Below are positions 40,737-49,755 of a stretch of DNA of 64,000 nucleotides, in pieces. This stretch comes from Halomonas alimentaria (lineage in GTDB: Bacteria; Pseudomonadota; Gammaproteobacteria; Pseudomonadales; Halomonadaceae), in contig NZ_WUTT01000001.1 in assembly GCF_009902005.1 (NCBI RefSeq), positions 2,012,227 to 2,076,226 on the forward strand, given 5' to 3'. The notes beneath the pieces were generated by a model. That model made no database searches. It was given only the letters and a program-made list of their open reading frames with translations, and was not told where the DNA came from. The translations under genes were made by a program, and so were the position numbers. Every line of letters begins with the position of its first letter. The first letter of the stretch is position 1.

Positions 40737-41144
40737 TTATCTGGAGTTCACCCAATCCTCCACCCTTAACCCCGGTACTCGTTCGAACTCCTGCCGGTTG
40801 TTGGTGACCAGGATCAGGCCGCGGGATCTGGCATGGCCGGCAATCATCTGGTCATAGGGACCGATGGGAGTGCCGCCTCGGGCGAGTTCGGCCCTTAGCT
40901 GACCGCTGTGTGCAGCCGCCTCGTTGTCATAGGCGAGCACGTCGAGGCGCGCAGCGAAGCCCTCGATGACTTCGAGATTTCTCTCTGGCGCTGCCGACTT
41001 CTCTGCTCCATAGATCAGCTCCATCAGGGTGATGGTGCTGATGCAGAGTTGATGGTGATGCCGCTTGAAGGCTTCGCGCACCTCGGGTGGACGGTTCTTG
41101 ATGGTGTAGATGCAGATATTGGTATCGAGCAGGTACTTGAGCAT
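40737..41144 (-). CDS. vapC: VapC-type PIN-domain ribonuclease toxin
   Basis: A 135-residue PIN-domain toxin. Acidic residues of the active site are visible in YLLDTNICIYTIKNRP, TLMELIYGAE and YDQMIAGHARSRGLILVTNN. VapC proteins cut tRNA or rRNA when released from VapB. Its ATG directly follows the vapB TGA, with no gap. Its 3' end abuts REP copy F. Confidence 0.93.
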   Translation of the reverse strand: MLKYLLDTNICIYTIKNRPPEVREAFKRHHHQLCISTITLMELIYGAEKSAAPERNLEVIEGFAARLDVLAYDNEAAAHSGQLRAELARGGTPIGPYDQMIAGHARSRGLILVTNNRQEFERVPGLRVEDWVNSR

Positions 41145-41375
41145 TCAGAAGGCCTCGCGTTCCTGCTCGGGGGGTTGGTCCCGGTCGGCCATGAAGTCGG
41201 CCGAGACCGGCGGGCCGTCGAACCAGCTGTCCCAGGATTCCCCGGCCGGGGTGATGATCCGTGTGCGGCCGATGGCGATGATCTCCACGCGTTTAACGTC
41301 CTCAGGCAGGGCGACGGCCTTGGGTAGCCGAACCGCCTGGCTGCGATTGGTCTTGAACACGGCTGCCTGTTCCAA
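41145..41375 (-). CDS. vapB: VapB-type antitoxin
   Basis: A 76-residue AbrB/SpoVT-like antitoxin. The TTG at 41375 is the likely start: AAGGAG is seven bases upstream and the protein then reads EQAAVFKTNRSQAVRLPKAVALPEDVKRVEI, in overlapping pieces, matching VapB. An ATG at 41441 would add 22 unrelated residues. VapB binds its own promoter and VapC. Ends immediately before vapC. Confidence 0.9.
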   Translation of the reverse strand: MEQAAVFKTNRSQAVRLPKAVALPEDVKRVEIIAIGRTRIITPAGESWDSWFDGPPVSADFMADRDQPPEQEREAF

Positions 41376-41553
41376 GGTGCGGCTCCTTGAGGTTGTGGAA
41401 GGTGTGCCATTCAATCCTAGTCGTAGGATGGGATATGTCAAAGGGATATGGCAGGCCGGTTCCCACCAAGGTCGAATCCCCTCCTATCCGGACTCTGTTC
41501 GCGCTACCATGACGTTTTAACGTTATCTTCACCCGGTGAGACGCGAACCGATC

Positions 41554-42222
41554 ATGTCCGAGACCCTGACCGAGCCTGTTGTCGTGGCCGACACCAGCGC
41601 CGCCGTGGCCGATGCCGAGGCGCTGCTTTCTGCCGAGCTGCTGGAATTTCTGGGCTGTCGCACGCCCGATGCGTGGGTGGCGTGGGCGCTGGAGAATCCC
41701 GAGCTGCTGTTGATCGACCACGCCCAGTGCGAGAAGAAGGCGGCCTCCACCGCCATGAGCCTGCTCTACCGCTATGTCGACCAGCCGCTGCTGCTCACCA
41801 AGATGAGCCAGCTGGCGCGCGAGGAGCTGCTGCACTTCGAGCAGGTGGTCAAGCTGATGGAGGCCCGCGGCATCGCCTACCGGCACCTGAGCGCCTCGCG
41901 CTACGCCGAGGGGCTGCGTCGCCACGTGCGGCCCGCCGACCCCGAGCGGCTCACCGATATCCTGATCATCGGCGCGCTGATCGAGGCCCGCAGCTGCGAA
42001 CGCTTCGCGCGGCTGATTCCGCACCTCGATGCCGAACTTGCCAAGTTCTATCGCACTCTGGTTAAGTCGGAGGGACGCCACTATGAGGACTACCTGATGC
42101 TGGCTCAGCACCTGAGCGACTCACCGGTCGAGTCCCGAATCGCCTTCTTTGTCGAGCGCGAGGCGGCGTTAATACAAGAGCCGGACACGGCCTTTCGTTT
42201 TCACAGCGGTGTGCCGGCCTGA
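41554..42222 (+). CDS. miaE: tRNA 2-methylthio-N6-isopentenyladenosine(37) hydroxylase MiaE
   Basis: A 222-residue di-iron monooxygenase that hydroxylates the ms2i6A base at tRNA position 37. Carboxylate/histidine ligands are seen in CEKKAASTAMSLLYRY, REELLHFEQVV, IEARSCERFARL and SEGRHYEDYLML, the pattern of the MiaE family. Two starts are possible: ATG at 41554 or GTG at 41536; neither has a strong ribosome site, and 41554 is chosen. Its two neighbours are unrelated. Confidence 0.92.
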   Translation: MSETLTEPVVVADTSAAVADAEALLSAELLEFLGCRTPDAWVAWALENPELLLIDHAQCEKKAASTAMSLLYRYVDQPLLLTKMSQLAREELLHFEQVVKLMEARGIAYRHLSASRYAEGLRRHVRPADPERLTDILIIGALIEARSCERFARLIPHLDAELAKFYRTLVKSEGRHYEDYLMLAQHLSDSPVESRIAFFVEREAALIQEPDTAFRFHSGVPA

Positions 42223-42257
42223 TCCCGGCCCGCCGCTCAGGACGCAGGAATACCACG

Positions 42258-45200
42258 ATGCGGGATGCCTCCGACGTCGCCGAGACCCTCACCTCGGCTC
42301 GGCTGACACTCTTCGGCCACTTCTCGCTCTCTCTCGGCGAGGACACCCTTACCCAGTTCAGCTACGACAAGGTCAAGGCGCTGCTGGTCTACCTGCTGCT
42401 GCACCATCAGCCGGTCAGCCGCGCCACCCTGGCCGAGCTGCTGTGGCCCGACCAGGGCCTCTCGTCGGGGCGCACCAACCTGCGTCACGCCTTGCATTGC
42501 CTGCGTCAGTCGCTGGGCGAGCACGCCGATGAGGTGCTGGTGGTCTCGCGCCAGACCATCGCCTTCCAGCTGCCCGAGCGCTGGACCCTCGACCTGCATG
42601 ATATCCAGCAGCTGCTCGACGGTGAGCGTGACCTGCCGACCCTGGCCACCCTGCTCGAGCACTATCAGGGCGATCTGGTGGAGGAGCTGCAGATCGCCAA
42701 CTGTCCCGAGTTCCAGCGCTGGATGGTGCAGGTGCGCAACGACTGGCGTCAGCGGGTCATCCGCTTCTCCGAGGCGGTGCTCGAGCGCTTCGAGAGCGTG
42801 CCCGACTCGCTCCTCGAGACCCTGGTCAACCGCTTCTCCGGCTACGGCCCCTTCCACGAGCGGCTGGTCCGCCAGCTGGCCGAACAGGGCCAGCTGGCCG
42901 CCGCCCATGAGCAGTACAACGCCTACCTGCAGCTGCTGGCGCTCTCCGGTCAGCAGCCCGAGCCCGGCTTCCTGCAGCTGGCGCGCTACTGGTCCGACGC
43001 CCAGGCCGATGCCGCCGGCGCCGGCAGTGTGGGCTTCTCGCGCACCATGGCGGCGGACAGCTCGCCGCTGCGCGAGGACGAGATCGAGCAGCGCCAGCTC
43101 TCGGTGATGGCCATTCGCCTGCGACTCAAGGCCGACCTCTCGACCCGCCCCGCCAGCCGGGCCTGCCTGATGCTGCAGTTCGAGCTGATGCGCTGGCTGG
43201 AGGAGCAGTGCCACCACCTGGGTGGCTTCTGGCTGCCTGGCGCCACCGGCGGGCTGGGGCTCGCCTGCTTCGGCACTCATGGCCCGGCGCACCAGCTGGC
43301 CGAACTGGTGGCCCTCTACGAACATTGCCGGCGCATGCTGCCGGAGGAGTCCGCACGTCATTGGACGGGGGAGGGCGAGCCGCCGCGTGTAGAGCTCGCC
43401 GCCGGCCTCAACAGTGGCCGGGTGATCTACCTGCCCGAGCGCCGCCTGGTCGATCCCATGGGCCAGGTGACTCAGGGCTCCCTGGACCTGATGGGCGCCG
43501 CCGAAGGCAGCGAGCTGGTGATCTCCCAGGACGCCAGCCAGCATATGCCGCCGGCGCTGGACCTGCAGCCGCGGCTCAGCTCGCGGCTGGTGGCCAGCGA
43601 CGGTCGCGTACGCCTGCGCGCGCTGGTCCTGGGGGCCAGCGAGGGCGGCCGCGAGGCCCTGCCGCCGAGCCTGGTGGGCCGTGAGACCCAGCTGCGCAGC
43701 CTGCGCGACGCCCTGGCCCGGGCCGGCATCGGCCTGCGCCAGAGCGTGCTGGTGCGTGGCCCCTCGGGGATGGGCAAGTCGGCATTGATGGTGGGCTTCC
43801 GTCAGCTCGAGCAGAGCCGCGAGGCCGCCATCTGCTGGCAGCCCACCACCCGGCTCTCGGTGCAGGAGCCCTACGGCGTGGCACGCAAGCTGTTGCGCTG
43901 GCACCTCGGCCATGAGTGTGATGTGGATAGCCTGCAGGCACTGTGCGAGGCGCTCGATGCCCCCGAGCTCGACGAGTCGCGCTGCCGCCTGCTGCAGGAG
44001 GCCCTGGGCGCCCGCGAGGCCCACGCCGTGGCAGAGCTCACCCAGAGCGGCGAGGCGGTGGAGCTGGTCGTTGGCCTGCTGCAGCGCCTGATCGGCCAGA
44101 TCGCCGCCGAGCGCACCCTGGTGCTGATGATCGACGACCTGCAGTGGCTCGACGAACCCAGCGTCAAGGTGCTGGCTGGCCTCCAGGCGCGCCTGCCGAT
44201 CAACTGCGGCTTCATGCTGGTGGCCAGCCACCACGGCCGCGAGGGTTTGCCTGCCAAGCTGCACTGGGACCAGCAGATCACCCTCGGCAAGCTCGACGCC
44301 ATGCAGTCGTCGCGGTTGCTCTCCCAACTGGCGCGGCGCTACCGCATCCATATCAGCCCGCGGCTGCGCGGCCAGATCATCGAGCGCTGCGATGGCGTGC
44401 CGCTCTACCTGCAGGAGATCGTGCGCCGCGTCGACATGGACCGCCGCGAGGGGCGCAGCGTGCAGCTCGACGAGCTGCCCCACGGCCTGCTTGGCCTGCT
44501 CGCCAGCCGCATCGACCAGCTCGATGGCGACCGCGAGGTGGCGCATGTGGCCGCGGTGCTGGGGCGCCGCTTCCGCTACGACTTCCTCGCCGAGTGCAGC
44601 GAGCTCGATGGGGCCCGGCTGACCCAGGCCCTGGAGCAGATGCGCCGGCTCGAGATCATCGAACCGGTGGAGGGCGATGACGCCGGCCGCGAGTTCCAGT
44701 TCACCCACCAGCTGCTGCAGGAAGCGGCCTACCTCTCCTGCCCGCGGGACGTGCGCAGTGCCATCCACCGCCAGGTGGTCGAGCTGATCGAGGAGCGCTT
44801 CCCGATGTGGATCGGCCGCCACCCGGGGGACTTCGCCACCCACCTGCGACGCAGCGGCCACTTCGCCCGGGCCGCACGCTATTACGAGCTGGCCGCCCGC
44901 GAGGCGCTCAAGGTCAGCGCCAATCGCACCGCGCTGAAGATGGCCGACCTGGGGCTGGTCAGCCTGCGCCAGGTGGCCGGCCAGACCGAACGCGAGATCA
45001 GCCTGCTCACCGTGCGCGGCCAGGCCGCCTTCGCCCTGGAAGGGCACGGCTCGCGCACCGCCCACGAGAGCTTCGTGCGGGCCCGCGAGCTGGTCAGGGC
45101 GCTGGCCGAGGAGGGCGAGAGCGTCGATCTGGAGCAGGCCTTCCTGGTGAAGTGGGGGCTGTGGGTAGGCTGCAGCCAGCGCCACGCCCACGCAGACGCC

Positions 45201-46166
45201 TTCCGCCTGGCGACCGCACTGGCCGACCTGGCCCGCCAGCTCGACGACCCACGTTATTCACGCCTGGCCGAGTACGCCCAGGCCAGCTGCGAATACTGGG
45301 CCGGACGCATCCCGCTCGCCTACGACCACCTCGACGAGATCAACCCGCTCGAGTGCGAGATGATGATCGAGTGGCTGCCGTTCTCTGACCACCCGCAGGT
45401 GGCCGCGGCCTGCTTCCAGGGCTGGGCGCTGTGCCTGCGGGGCGACTATCGCCGTGCCGAGTTCCAGGTGGAGTCGGCCATTCGCCTCGCCGAGCGCATC
45501 GGCCACCCCGGCAGCCTGGCCATGGCGCTGATGTACGCCGCTGCCCTCTATCGCCAGCTGGGCCACGTGCACCTGGCCGCCGCCCGTGCCGAGCGCGCCC
45601 ATGAGCTGACCGGCACCCCCGACCTGCACCTGTGGCAGATGGCCGCCCGCGGCGTGCTCGGCTGGCAGCGCGCCATCGCCGGCGACCGCGACGGCCTGGC
45701 CCAGATCGAAGCTACTCAGGAGGAGCTCACTGAGCTCACCGGCCGCGATCCCTACAGTCGGCCCTCGTTGTGGCTGGTCGACGCCTGCATCGCCCTGGGA
45801 GAGGTCTCCCGCGCCGAGGACTACCTCGACCAGGCGCTGGTCCTCGCCCGCGAGCGCACCACGCTGTTCGTGCCGGAACTCGCCGTGCAGCTGGTGCGCG
45901 TGCGCCACCGCCTGGGTCATCCCCGCGAGGAGCTTGTCGCCCTGATCGAACTGGCTCTGAACCACGCCCGCGAAGACGGCAACCTCCACCAGCAGATCGG
46001 TGCCCTTGAGGCCTGGCTCACTCTGATCGACCCCGCCGACGCCGGTGTCCGTCAGGAGTTCCGCCAACTCCTCGCCGAGGTCAGCTACAGCGATGCCCCC
46101 ATCCTCACCCGCTGGCACAGCCTGCTCGACCGCGCCCAGCCCAGGGCGATGGATACCGCGTTGTAG
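42258..46166 (+). CDS. Large multidomain regulator: winged helix + BTAD + degenerate cyclase-like + AAA ATPase + helical repeats
   Basis: A 1302-residue cytoplasmic protein. Residues about 15-95 form an OmpR/SARP-like winged helix (LTLFGHFSLSLGEDTLTQFSYDKVKALLVYLLLHHQPVSRATLAELLWP, in overlapping pieces). A BTAD-like helical domain follows to about 245. About 275-465 resembles a class III nucleotide cyclase (RQLSVMAIRL, VELAAGLNSGRVIYL, MGQVTQGSLDLMGAAEGSEL, VISQDASQHM) but lacks the metal-binding aspartates. An AAA/NB-ARC-like ATPase has Walker A GPSGMGKSA at 501-509 and Walker B LVLMIDDLQWLDE near 621. The remaining part to 1302 is TPR-like. Probably a signal-integrating transcription regulator. 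The target is unknown; it starts 35 bases after miaE. Confidence 0.8.
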   Translation: MRDASDVAETLTSARLTLFGHFSLSLGEDTLTQFSYDKVKALLVYLLLHHQPVSRATLAELLWPDQGLSSGRTNLRHALHCLRQSLGEHADEVLVVSRQTIAFQLPERWTLDLHDIQQLLDGERDLPTLATLLEHYQGDLVEELQIANCPEFQRWMVQVRNDWRQRVIRFSEAVLERFESVPDSLLETLVNRFSGYGPFHERLVRQLAEQGQLAAAHEQYNAYLQLLALSGQQPEPGFLQLARYWSDAQADAAGAGSVGFSRTMAADSSPLREDEIEQRQLSVMAIRLRLKADLSTRPASRACLMLQFELMRWLEEQCHHLGGFWLPGATGGLGLACFGTHGPAHQLAELVALYEHCRRMLPEESARHWTGEGEPPRVELAAGLNSGRVIYLPERRLVDPMGQVTQGSLDLMGAAEGSELVISQDASQHMPPALDLQPRLSSRLVASDGRVRLRALVLGASEGGREALPPSLVGRETQLRSLRDALARAGIGLRQSVLVRGPSGMGKSALMVGFRQLEQSREAAICWQPTTRLSVQEPYGVARKLLRWHLGHECDVDSLQALCEALDAPELDESRCRLLQEALGAREAHAVAELTQSGEAVELVVGLLQRLIGQIAAERTLVLMIDDLQWLDEPSVKVLAGLQARLPINCGFMLVASHHGREGLPAKLHWDQQITLGKLDAMQSSRLLSQLARRYRIHISPRLRGQIIERCDGVPLYLQEIVRRVDMDRREGRSVQLDELPHGLLGLLASRIDQLDGDREVAHVAAVLGRRFRYDFLAECSELDGARLTQALEQMRRLEIIEPVEGDDAGREFQFTHQLLQEAAYLSCPRDVRSAIHRQVVELIEERFPMWIGRHPGDFATHLRRSGHFARAARYYELAAREALKVSANRTALKMADLGLVSLRQVAGQTEREISLLTVRGQAAFALEGHGSRTAHESFVRARELVRALAEEGESVDLEQAFLVKWGLWVGCSQRHAHADAFRLATALADLARQLDDPRYSRLAEYAQASCEYWAGRIPLAYDHLDEINPLECEMMIEWLPFSDHPQVAAACFQGWALCLRGDYRRAEFQVESAIRLAERIGHPGSLAMALMYAAALYRQLGHVHLAAARAERAHELTGTPDLHLWQMAARGVLGWQRAIAGDRDGLAQIEATQEELTELTGRDPYSRPSLWLVDACIALGEVSRAEDYLDQALVLARERTTLFVPELAVQLVRVRHRLGHPREELVALIELALNHAREDGNLHQQIGALEAWLTLIDPADAGVRQEFRQLLAEVSYSDAPILTRWHSLLDRAQPRAMDTAL

Positions 46167-46210
46167 GAGGACCGGGCGCCGTCAGGCGCCCGGGCGGTGC
46201 TGCCTATTTC

Positions 46211-47023
46211 TCAATCGAGTGCTGTTCTGACCCCCCCAAAGGAATGATTCGCTCCCGGCACGACGATGATTTCGGCGCCGGGAATTCTCCTGGCATACTC
46301 CACGAATACTGCCGGAGGAACCTCGCGATCATCTTCGCCAAAGATCAGCGTGCGTCGCACTTCGTGACGCCATGCCTCCCTACCGGAAGGGTTCAAGGAA
46401 TCGAAGAGCGGGGTAAAGCCGTGGAGCCTGCTCCATCGATCGATATCGATCGGCGCCGCATAGGTGATGACGCGATTCACTTCCGGTACGACCTCTGCCA
46501 TCAGCAGGGCCAAGACTCCACCGCCCGAATGGCCGATCAGCGTCACTTGATTTACGCCAGGCTGCCGATTGAGCCAGTTGCGAAGACCGCTTGTCATGGC
46601 TTCCACGACTCGCTCCGAGTACCGGGAGAAGGTCCACAGCGCTGGATGACATGCAACCTCGGGCCCCATGCCGAAATAGCAAGGCCTGCCCAGATAAAGG
46701 GCCGGTGGCGACACAGCGAGAAACCGCCGCAACATCGGCGTATGACGGGGGGTGGGGTCGTCAGAAACACGCCGGCCACCGCTGATCCAGGGGCGGCCAT
46801 CGCCTTCGATGAATACCGTGACGCTGTGTCCGTTACCCAGTCGCTCGGCGGCGGCCAGCTGGAATCCTGCGCCGCTCAGGGAAATGATGCCAGCAGCATG
46901 CCCCTCAGGCAGGCGTGAGGCCACCCCACCGCTCGATGCCACACATCCCACCAACAGGCTGCAGAGGCCGGTAACTATGCACAGTCGCATCACTCGGATG
47001 GTCCAGCTGATGATGACGGTCAT
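46211..47023 (-). CDS. Alpha/beta-hydrolase-fold lipoprotein
   Basis: A 270-residue predicted lipoprotein. The signal peptide carries the lipobox LVGC (Cys27 with this start). The nucleophile elbow GHSGGGVLALL, FGEDDREVPP and the GANHSF histidine near the end give a Ser-Asp-His triad. GDGRPWISGGRRVSDDPTP resembles an oxyanion/cap region of a family of uncharacterised alpha/beta hydrolases. A shorter start at 46990 would give a compact signal peptide too; neither has a strong ribosome site. The substrate is unknown. Confidence 0.75.
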   Translation of the reverse strand: MTVIISWTIRVMRLCIVTGLCSLLVGCVASSGGVASRLPEGHAAGIISLSGAGFQLAAAERLGNGHSVTVFIEGDGRPWISGGRRVSDDPTPRHTPMLRRFLAVSPPALYLGRPCYFGMGPEVACHPALWTFSRYSERVVEAMTSGLRNWLNRQPGVNQVTLIGHSGGGVLALLMAEVVPEVNRVITYAAPIDIDRWSRLHGFTPLFDSLNPSGREAWRHEVRRTLIFGEDDREVPPAVFVEYARRIPGAEIIVVPGANHSFGGVRTALD

Positions 47024-47054
47024 GAGAGCGTGTTCGCCCTGCGTGAGAAGAAAC

Positions 47055-47088
47055 AAAAAAGGGGCGCGTCGCCTCGCGACACGCCCCA
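47055..47088 (-). terminator. Rho-independent terminator after the autotransporter gene
   Basis: GGGGCGCGTCGC (47061-47072) pairs with GCGACACGCCCC (47076-47087) with one mismatch. On the reverse strand it is followed by six T. It separates the autotransporter and hydrolase genes. Confidence 0.82.
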
Positions 47089-47112
47089 AACAGTACCACT
47101 GAAGATCTTGCC

Positions 47113-49176
47113 TCAGAACTGCTGGCGGAACTGCAGCATCACGCCGTACTCATCGTAGTCGCTGTGGCCGAAGATGGTGTCGGCGTTGAGCGAGAGACTA
47201 CGGTTACCGCCGATCTCCTGCATCAAGCCCACACTGACGCGCCCGTAATTGTCATCGGGGCGCGGTACATCCACGGTGAAGACATCATTGGGCGAGGCGG
47301 CGAATGCCGAGGTGACCGCGGTGGAGTCGTCCTTGAATTCATGCTCCCAGGCCACGGCGGCGGTGGCGGTGGTGTTGTCACCTACCTGGTAGGCGGCCCC
47401 CAGGCCCATCTCCCAGTTGATGGACTCGAGTCGAGAATCCTCGACCCGGAGAGCAGCGGCGCCACCGGACTCGGTGAAGCCATCCATGTCCACGTTCTGG
47501 TAGTTGAGGTACACGAAGGGCTGCACGGCGAACTTGGGCGTGACCGGGATATCCCGGAGCATGCCCAGCGAAGCGAAGGTGATATCGGCATCGGTGCTGC
47601 CGCTCACCCGTCCTGCCCCGGTATCACGATCGGCGTCGATGTCCATGCGGCTATAACCCAGGCTTGCCTCGAGGTAGAGGTTGGGGACCAGCTCATGGCT
47701 ACCGTAGAGGTTGAGACCGTAGCTGTCGCTGTCGGTACCGCCTGACCCAAGGTCATAGTCGGCGTCGCTGTTGGCGTAGTGAAGTGCCACGCCCCCCTGG
47801 GTCTTGTCGTCGAAGTACTTGTCGACACCGCCCACCAAGGTATAGGTGTCACTGTCGTAACCGCTGGTGCTGTCGTTGCCTTCGAAGTCACCGTTGGTGT
47901 AGTGACCTCGGAGGAAGTAGCCGAACCCGTCGCGATCGCCCGAGGCAGCGCCGCCGCGAAGCTGCTGGGATGCCTCGATCTGACGGTTGGTCAGCGCCAC
48001 GTTGCCGTCGTAGTAGTCCATCACATCCACGTTGGCGACGTTGGTGCCGGCCTGGCGCAGAGTGGCCATGCGCTTGCGCAGGGTGCGCATCACCATCTGG
48101 CCGTTGTTCAGCGCGCTCTGCAGCATCTGGCTGACCTGGTACTGGGTCAGTTTCTGTTGCTGGGCCACGCTGACCTGCTGGCCAAGGTTCTGCACGTTGG
48201 GATTCTGGCTGGAGGAGATGGCCGCGCACACCTGAGCGGCCGCACCGGTGGCTGCTGCGCAGTTGATGCCGATCACGGTGCCTCCACCACTGGCGGTGAT
48301 GTTGGCCACCAGCTGGGCGAGGCTGCCGGAGAGAGCGTTCAGAGCGGTGGTGTCGGTGTAGACATCACGAAGCGCGTCGATATCGATCACGATGCCACCG
48401 GTCTTCAGGGCCACCTCGGTGTAGTCTGCCTGGGTGTTGCTGCTGGCGGTGCCGAACTGGAAGCCTGTCTTCTTGACGATGGTGCCGTCGGCCTGTTGCA
48501 CATAGGCGGTACCGCTGGTCGGGTCATCCCCCACGATGGCGATGGCAGCATTGCCGTCGGCGTCCAGGAAGCGTTGGTCGACCACCGCGTGAACCGTGGT
48601 TCCGGTCCGCTGCAGCTCGCTCTCGATATAGCTTTTTTCCAGCTCGGTCATGCCCTGGGGCAGATGGCTGGTCTGCAGGTTGGTGGTGTCGTTGTCGCGA
48701 TCCTCATCGGTGATCAGCATGATCGCCTTGCCGACAGATGAACGGAAGGTGTAGTTGCGGAAGGTGTAATCGATGGCACGATAGCCATCCTCTGTGCCTC
48801 CGCTGGTGTTAAGCTCCGGCGTTGTGTTGTCGAAATCCTGAGCACTACCCCACACGTCATCCGGGTTTCGCTCCAGCCAGAAGTGGCGATAGAGCGCGCT
48901 ACCCTCTTCGCGGCCTGCTTCATTGCTGGTAGTGGACTGGAAGGTGCTTCCGCCGAAGCCAACCAACCCGTACTGGTTCAGGGTGACCCCTTCATTGTTG
49001 AGAAACTGGTCCAGATTATCGACATAGGTGCCGATGAACTGGTTGTGCTCGCCGGCCATGGAGCCGGATTCGTCGATGACGACCGCCATGTCCAACGACG
49101 TCACGGCCTGCTGGGCGTGGGCGGTACCTGCCACCGCCACGGCGGCGGCGATCAAGGTGGGCTTGAACAGTTTCAT
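47113..49176 (-). CDS. Autotransporter with von Willebrand factor A passenger domain
   Basis: A 687-residue secreted/outer-membrane protein. The signal peptide (MKLFKPTLIAAAVAVAGTAHA) is followed directly by a VWA domain with the MIDAS motif DESGSM (Asp35, Ser37, Ser39) and TFRSSVGKAIMLITDEDRD. A helical linker with repeated QV/QQ residues follows (near residues 340-400). About the last 260 residues form an autotransporter beta barrel (GFGYFLRGHYTNGDFEG, YTLVGGVDKYFDDKTQGGVALHY) ending in phenylalanine (LQFRQQF). AGGGAA precedes the ATG at 49176. Ca/Mg-dependent adhesion is the plausible role; the ligand is unknown. Monocistronic, with its own terminator. Confidence 0.85.
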   Translation of the reverse strand: MKLFKPTLIAAAVAVAGTAHAQQAVTSLDMAVVIDESGSMAGEHNQFIGTYVDNLDQFLNNEGVTLNQYGLVGFGGSTFQSTTSNEAGREEGSALYRHFWLERNPDDVWGSAQDFDNTTPELNTSGGTEDGYRAIDYTFRNYTFRSSVGKAIMLITDEDRDNDTTNLQTSHLPQGMTELEKSYIESELQRTGTTVHAVVDQRFLDADGNAAIAIVGDDPTSGTAYVQQADGTIVKKTGFQFGTASSNTQADYTEVALKTGGIVIDIDALRDVYTDTTALNALSGSLAQLVANITASGGGTVIGINCAAATGAAAQVCAAISSSQNPNVQNLGQQVSVAQQQKLTQYQVSQMLQSALNNGQMVMRTLRKRMATLRQAGTNVANVDVMDYYDGNVALTNRQIEASQQLRGGAASGDRDGFGYFLRGHYTNGDFEGNDSTSGYDSDTYTLVGGVDKYFDDKTQGGVALHYANSDADYDLGSGGTDSDSYGLNLYGSHELVPNLYLEASLGYSRMDIDADRDTGAGRVSGSTDADITFASLGMLRDIPVTPKFAVQPFVYLNYQNVDMDGFTESGGAAALRVEDSRLESINWEMGLGAAYQVGDNTTATAAVAWEHEFKDDSTAVTSAFAASPNDVFTVDVPRPDDNYGRVSVGLMQEIGGNRSLSLNADTIFGHSDYDEYGVMLQFRQQF

Positions 49177-49411
49177 GGCTAGGTTCCCTTGCTGGCGGCA
49201 GGCTCGGGTTCTCGGGCCCCAGTCCTTGCCGTGCGCATTGCTGATGATTCGAGGCCGCAGATTCAAATAGGGCTCTGCTGCTCCGGTTTATTGTCTCTTG
49301 CCTGAAACGAATCGATGCCCATGGCACCTTTAGCGTATCAGCTCTGTTAAGTTATGAAACATTATGCCATTCGTCCATCAGCGAAAGCGTCGGTGTCATG
49401 TAGGAGAATGC

Positions 49412-49755
49412 TTACATCATCAGTGGCTCCGGCCTGACGAGCAGGAATCCCTGGAAGAGGCGGTAGCCGCGGGCCTTCAGCCAATGGAGCTGTTCTTCGG
49501 TCTCCACGCCCTCGGCGGTGACCTCGAGTATGAGGGGTTGGCCAGCGTCAGGGTGGTGTCGACGACGGCGACGTCCGGCATCAGGTAGAGTTCGCCGATC
49601 TCCAGCAGGGCGATGGCCATCGGCCGGTCCCGCGGCGGAAGGGCGGCGAGGCAGCGGATAGTGAGCAGGGGCACACAACGCGGTGTTGCGCCAGTATAAT
49701 GTGGCTCTGACACTTCCTCACGAACACCGAAAGGACTCACCATGAAGATCGCCAT
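49412..49755 (-). pseudogene. Remnant of an EAL-domain (c-di-GMP phosphodiesterase) gene
   Basis: The reverse strand encodes VTAEGVETEEQLHWLKARGYRLFQGFLLVRPEPL, in overlapping pieces, the C-terminal end of an EAL domain (AEGVET..QG..RP), ending at 49412. Upstream residues of the same kind (RPMAIALLEIGELYLMPDVAVVDTTLTLAN) are in another frame, so there is a frameshift. The EAL catalytic motif and most of the domain are missing. It abuts ugd in opposite orientation. The exact borders are uncertain. Confidence 0.65.

Noticed and set aside
42237..45191. Open frame of nearly 1000 codons opposite the large regulator
   Set aside because: The protein is rich in Gln, Gly and His with no motif, typical of the antisense of an Arg/Leu/Glu-rich GC-rich gene.
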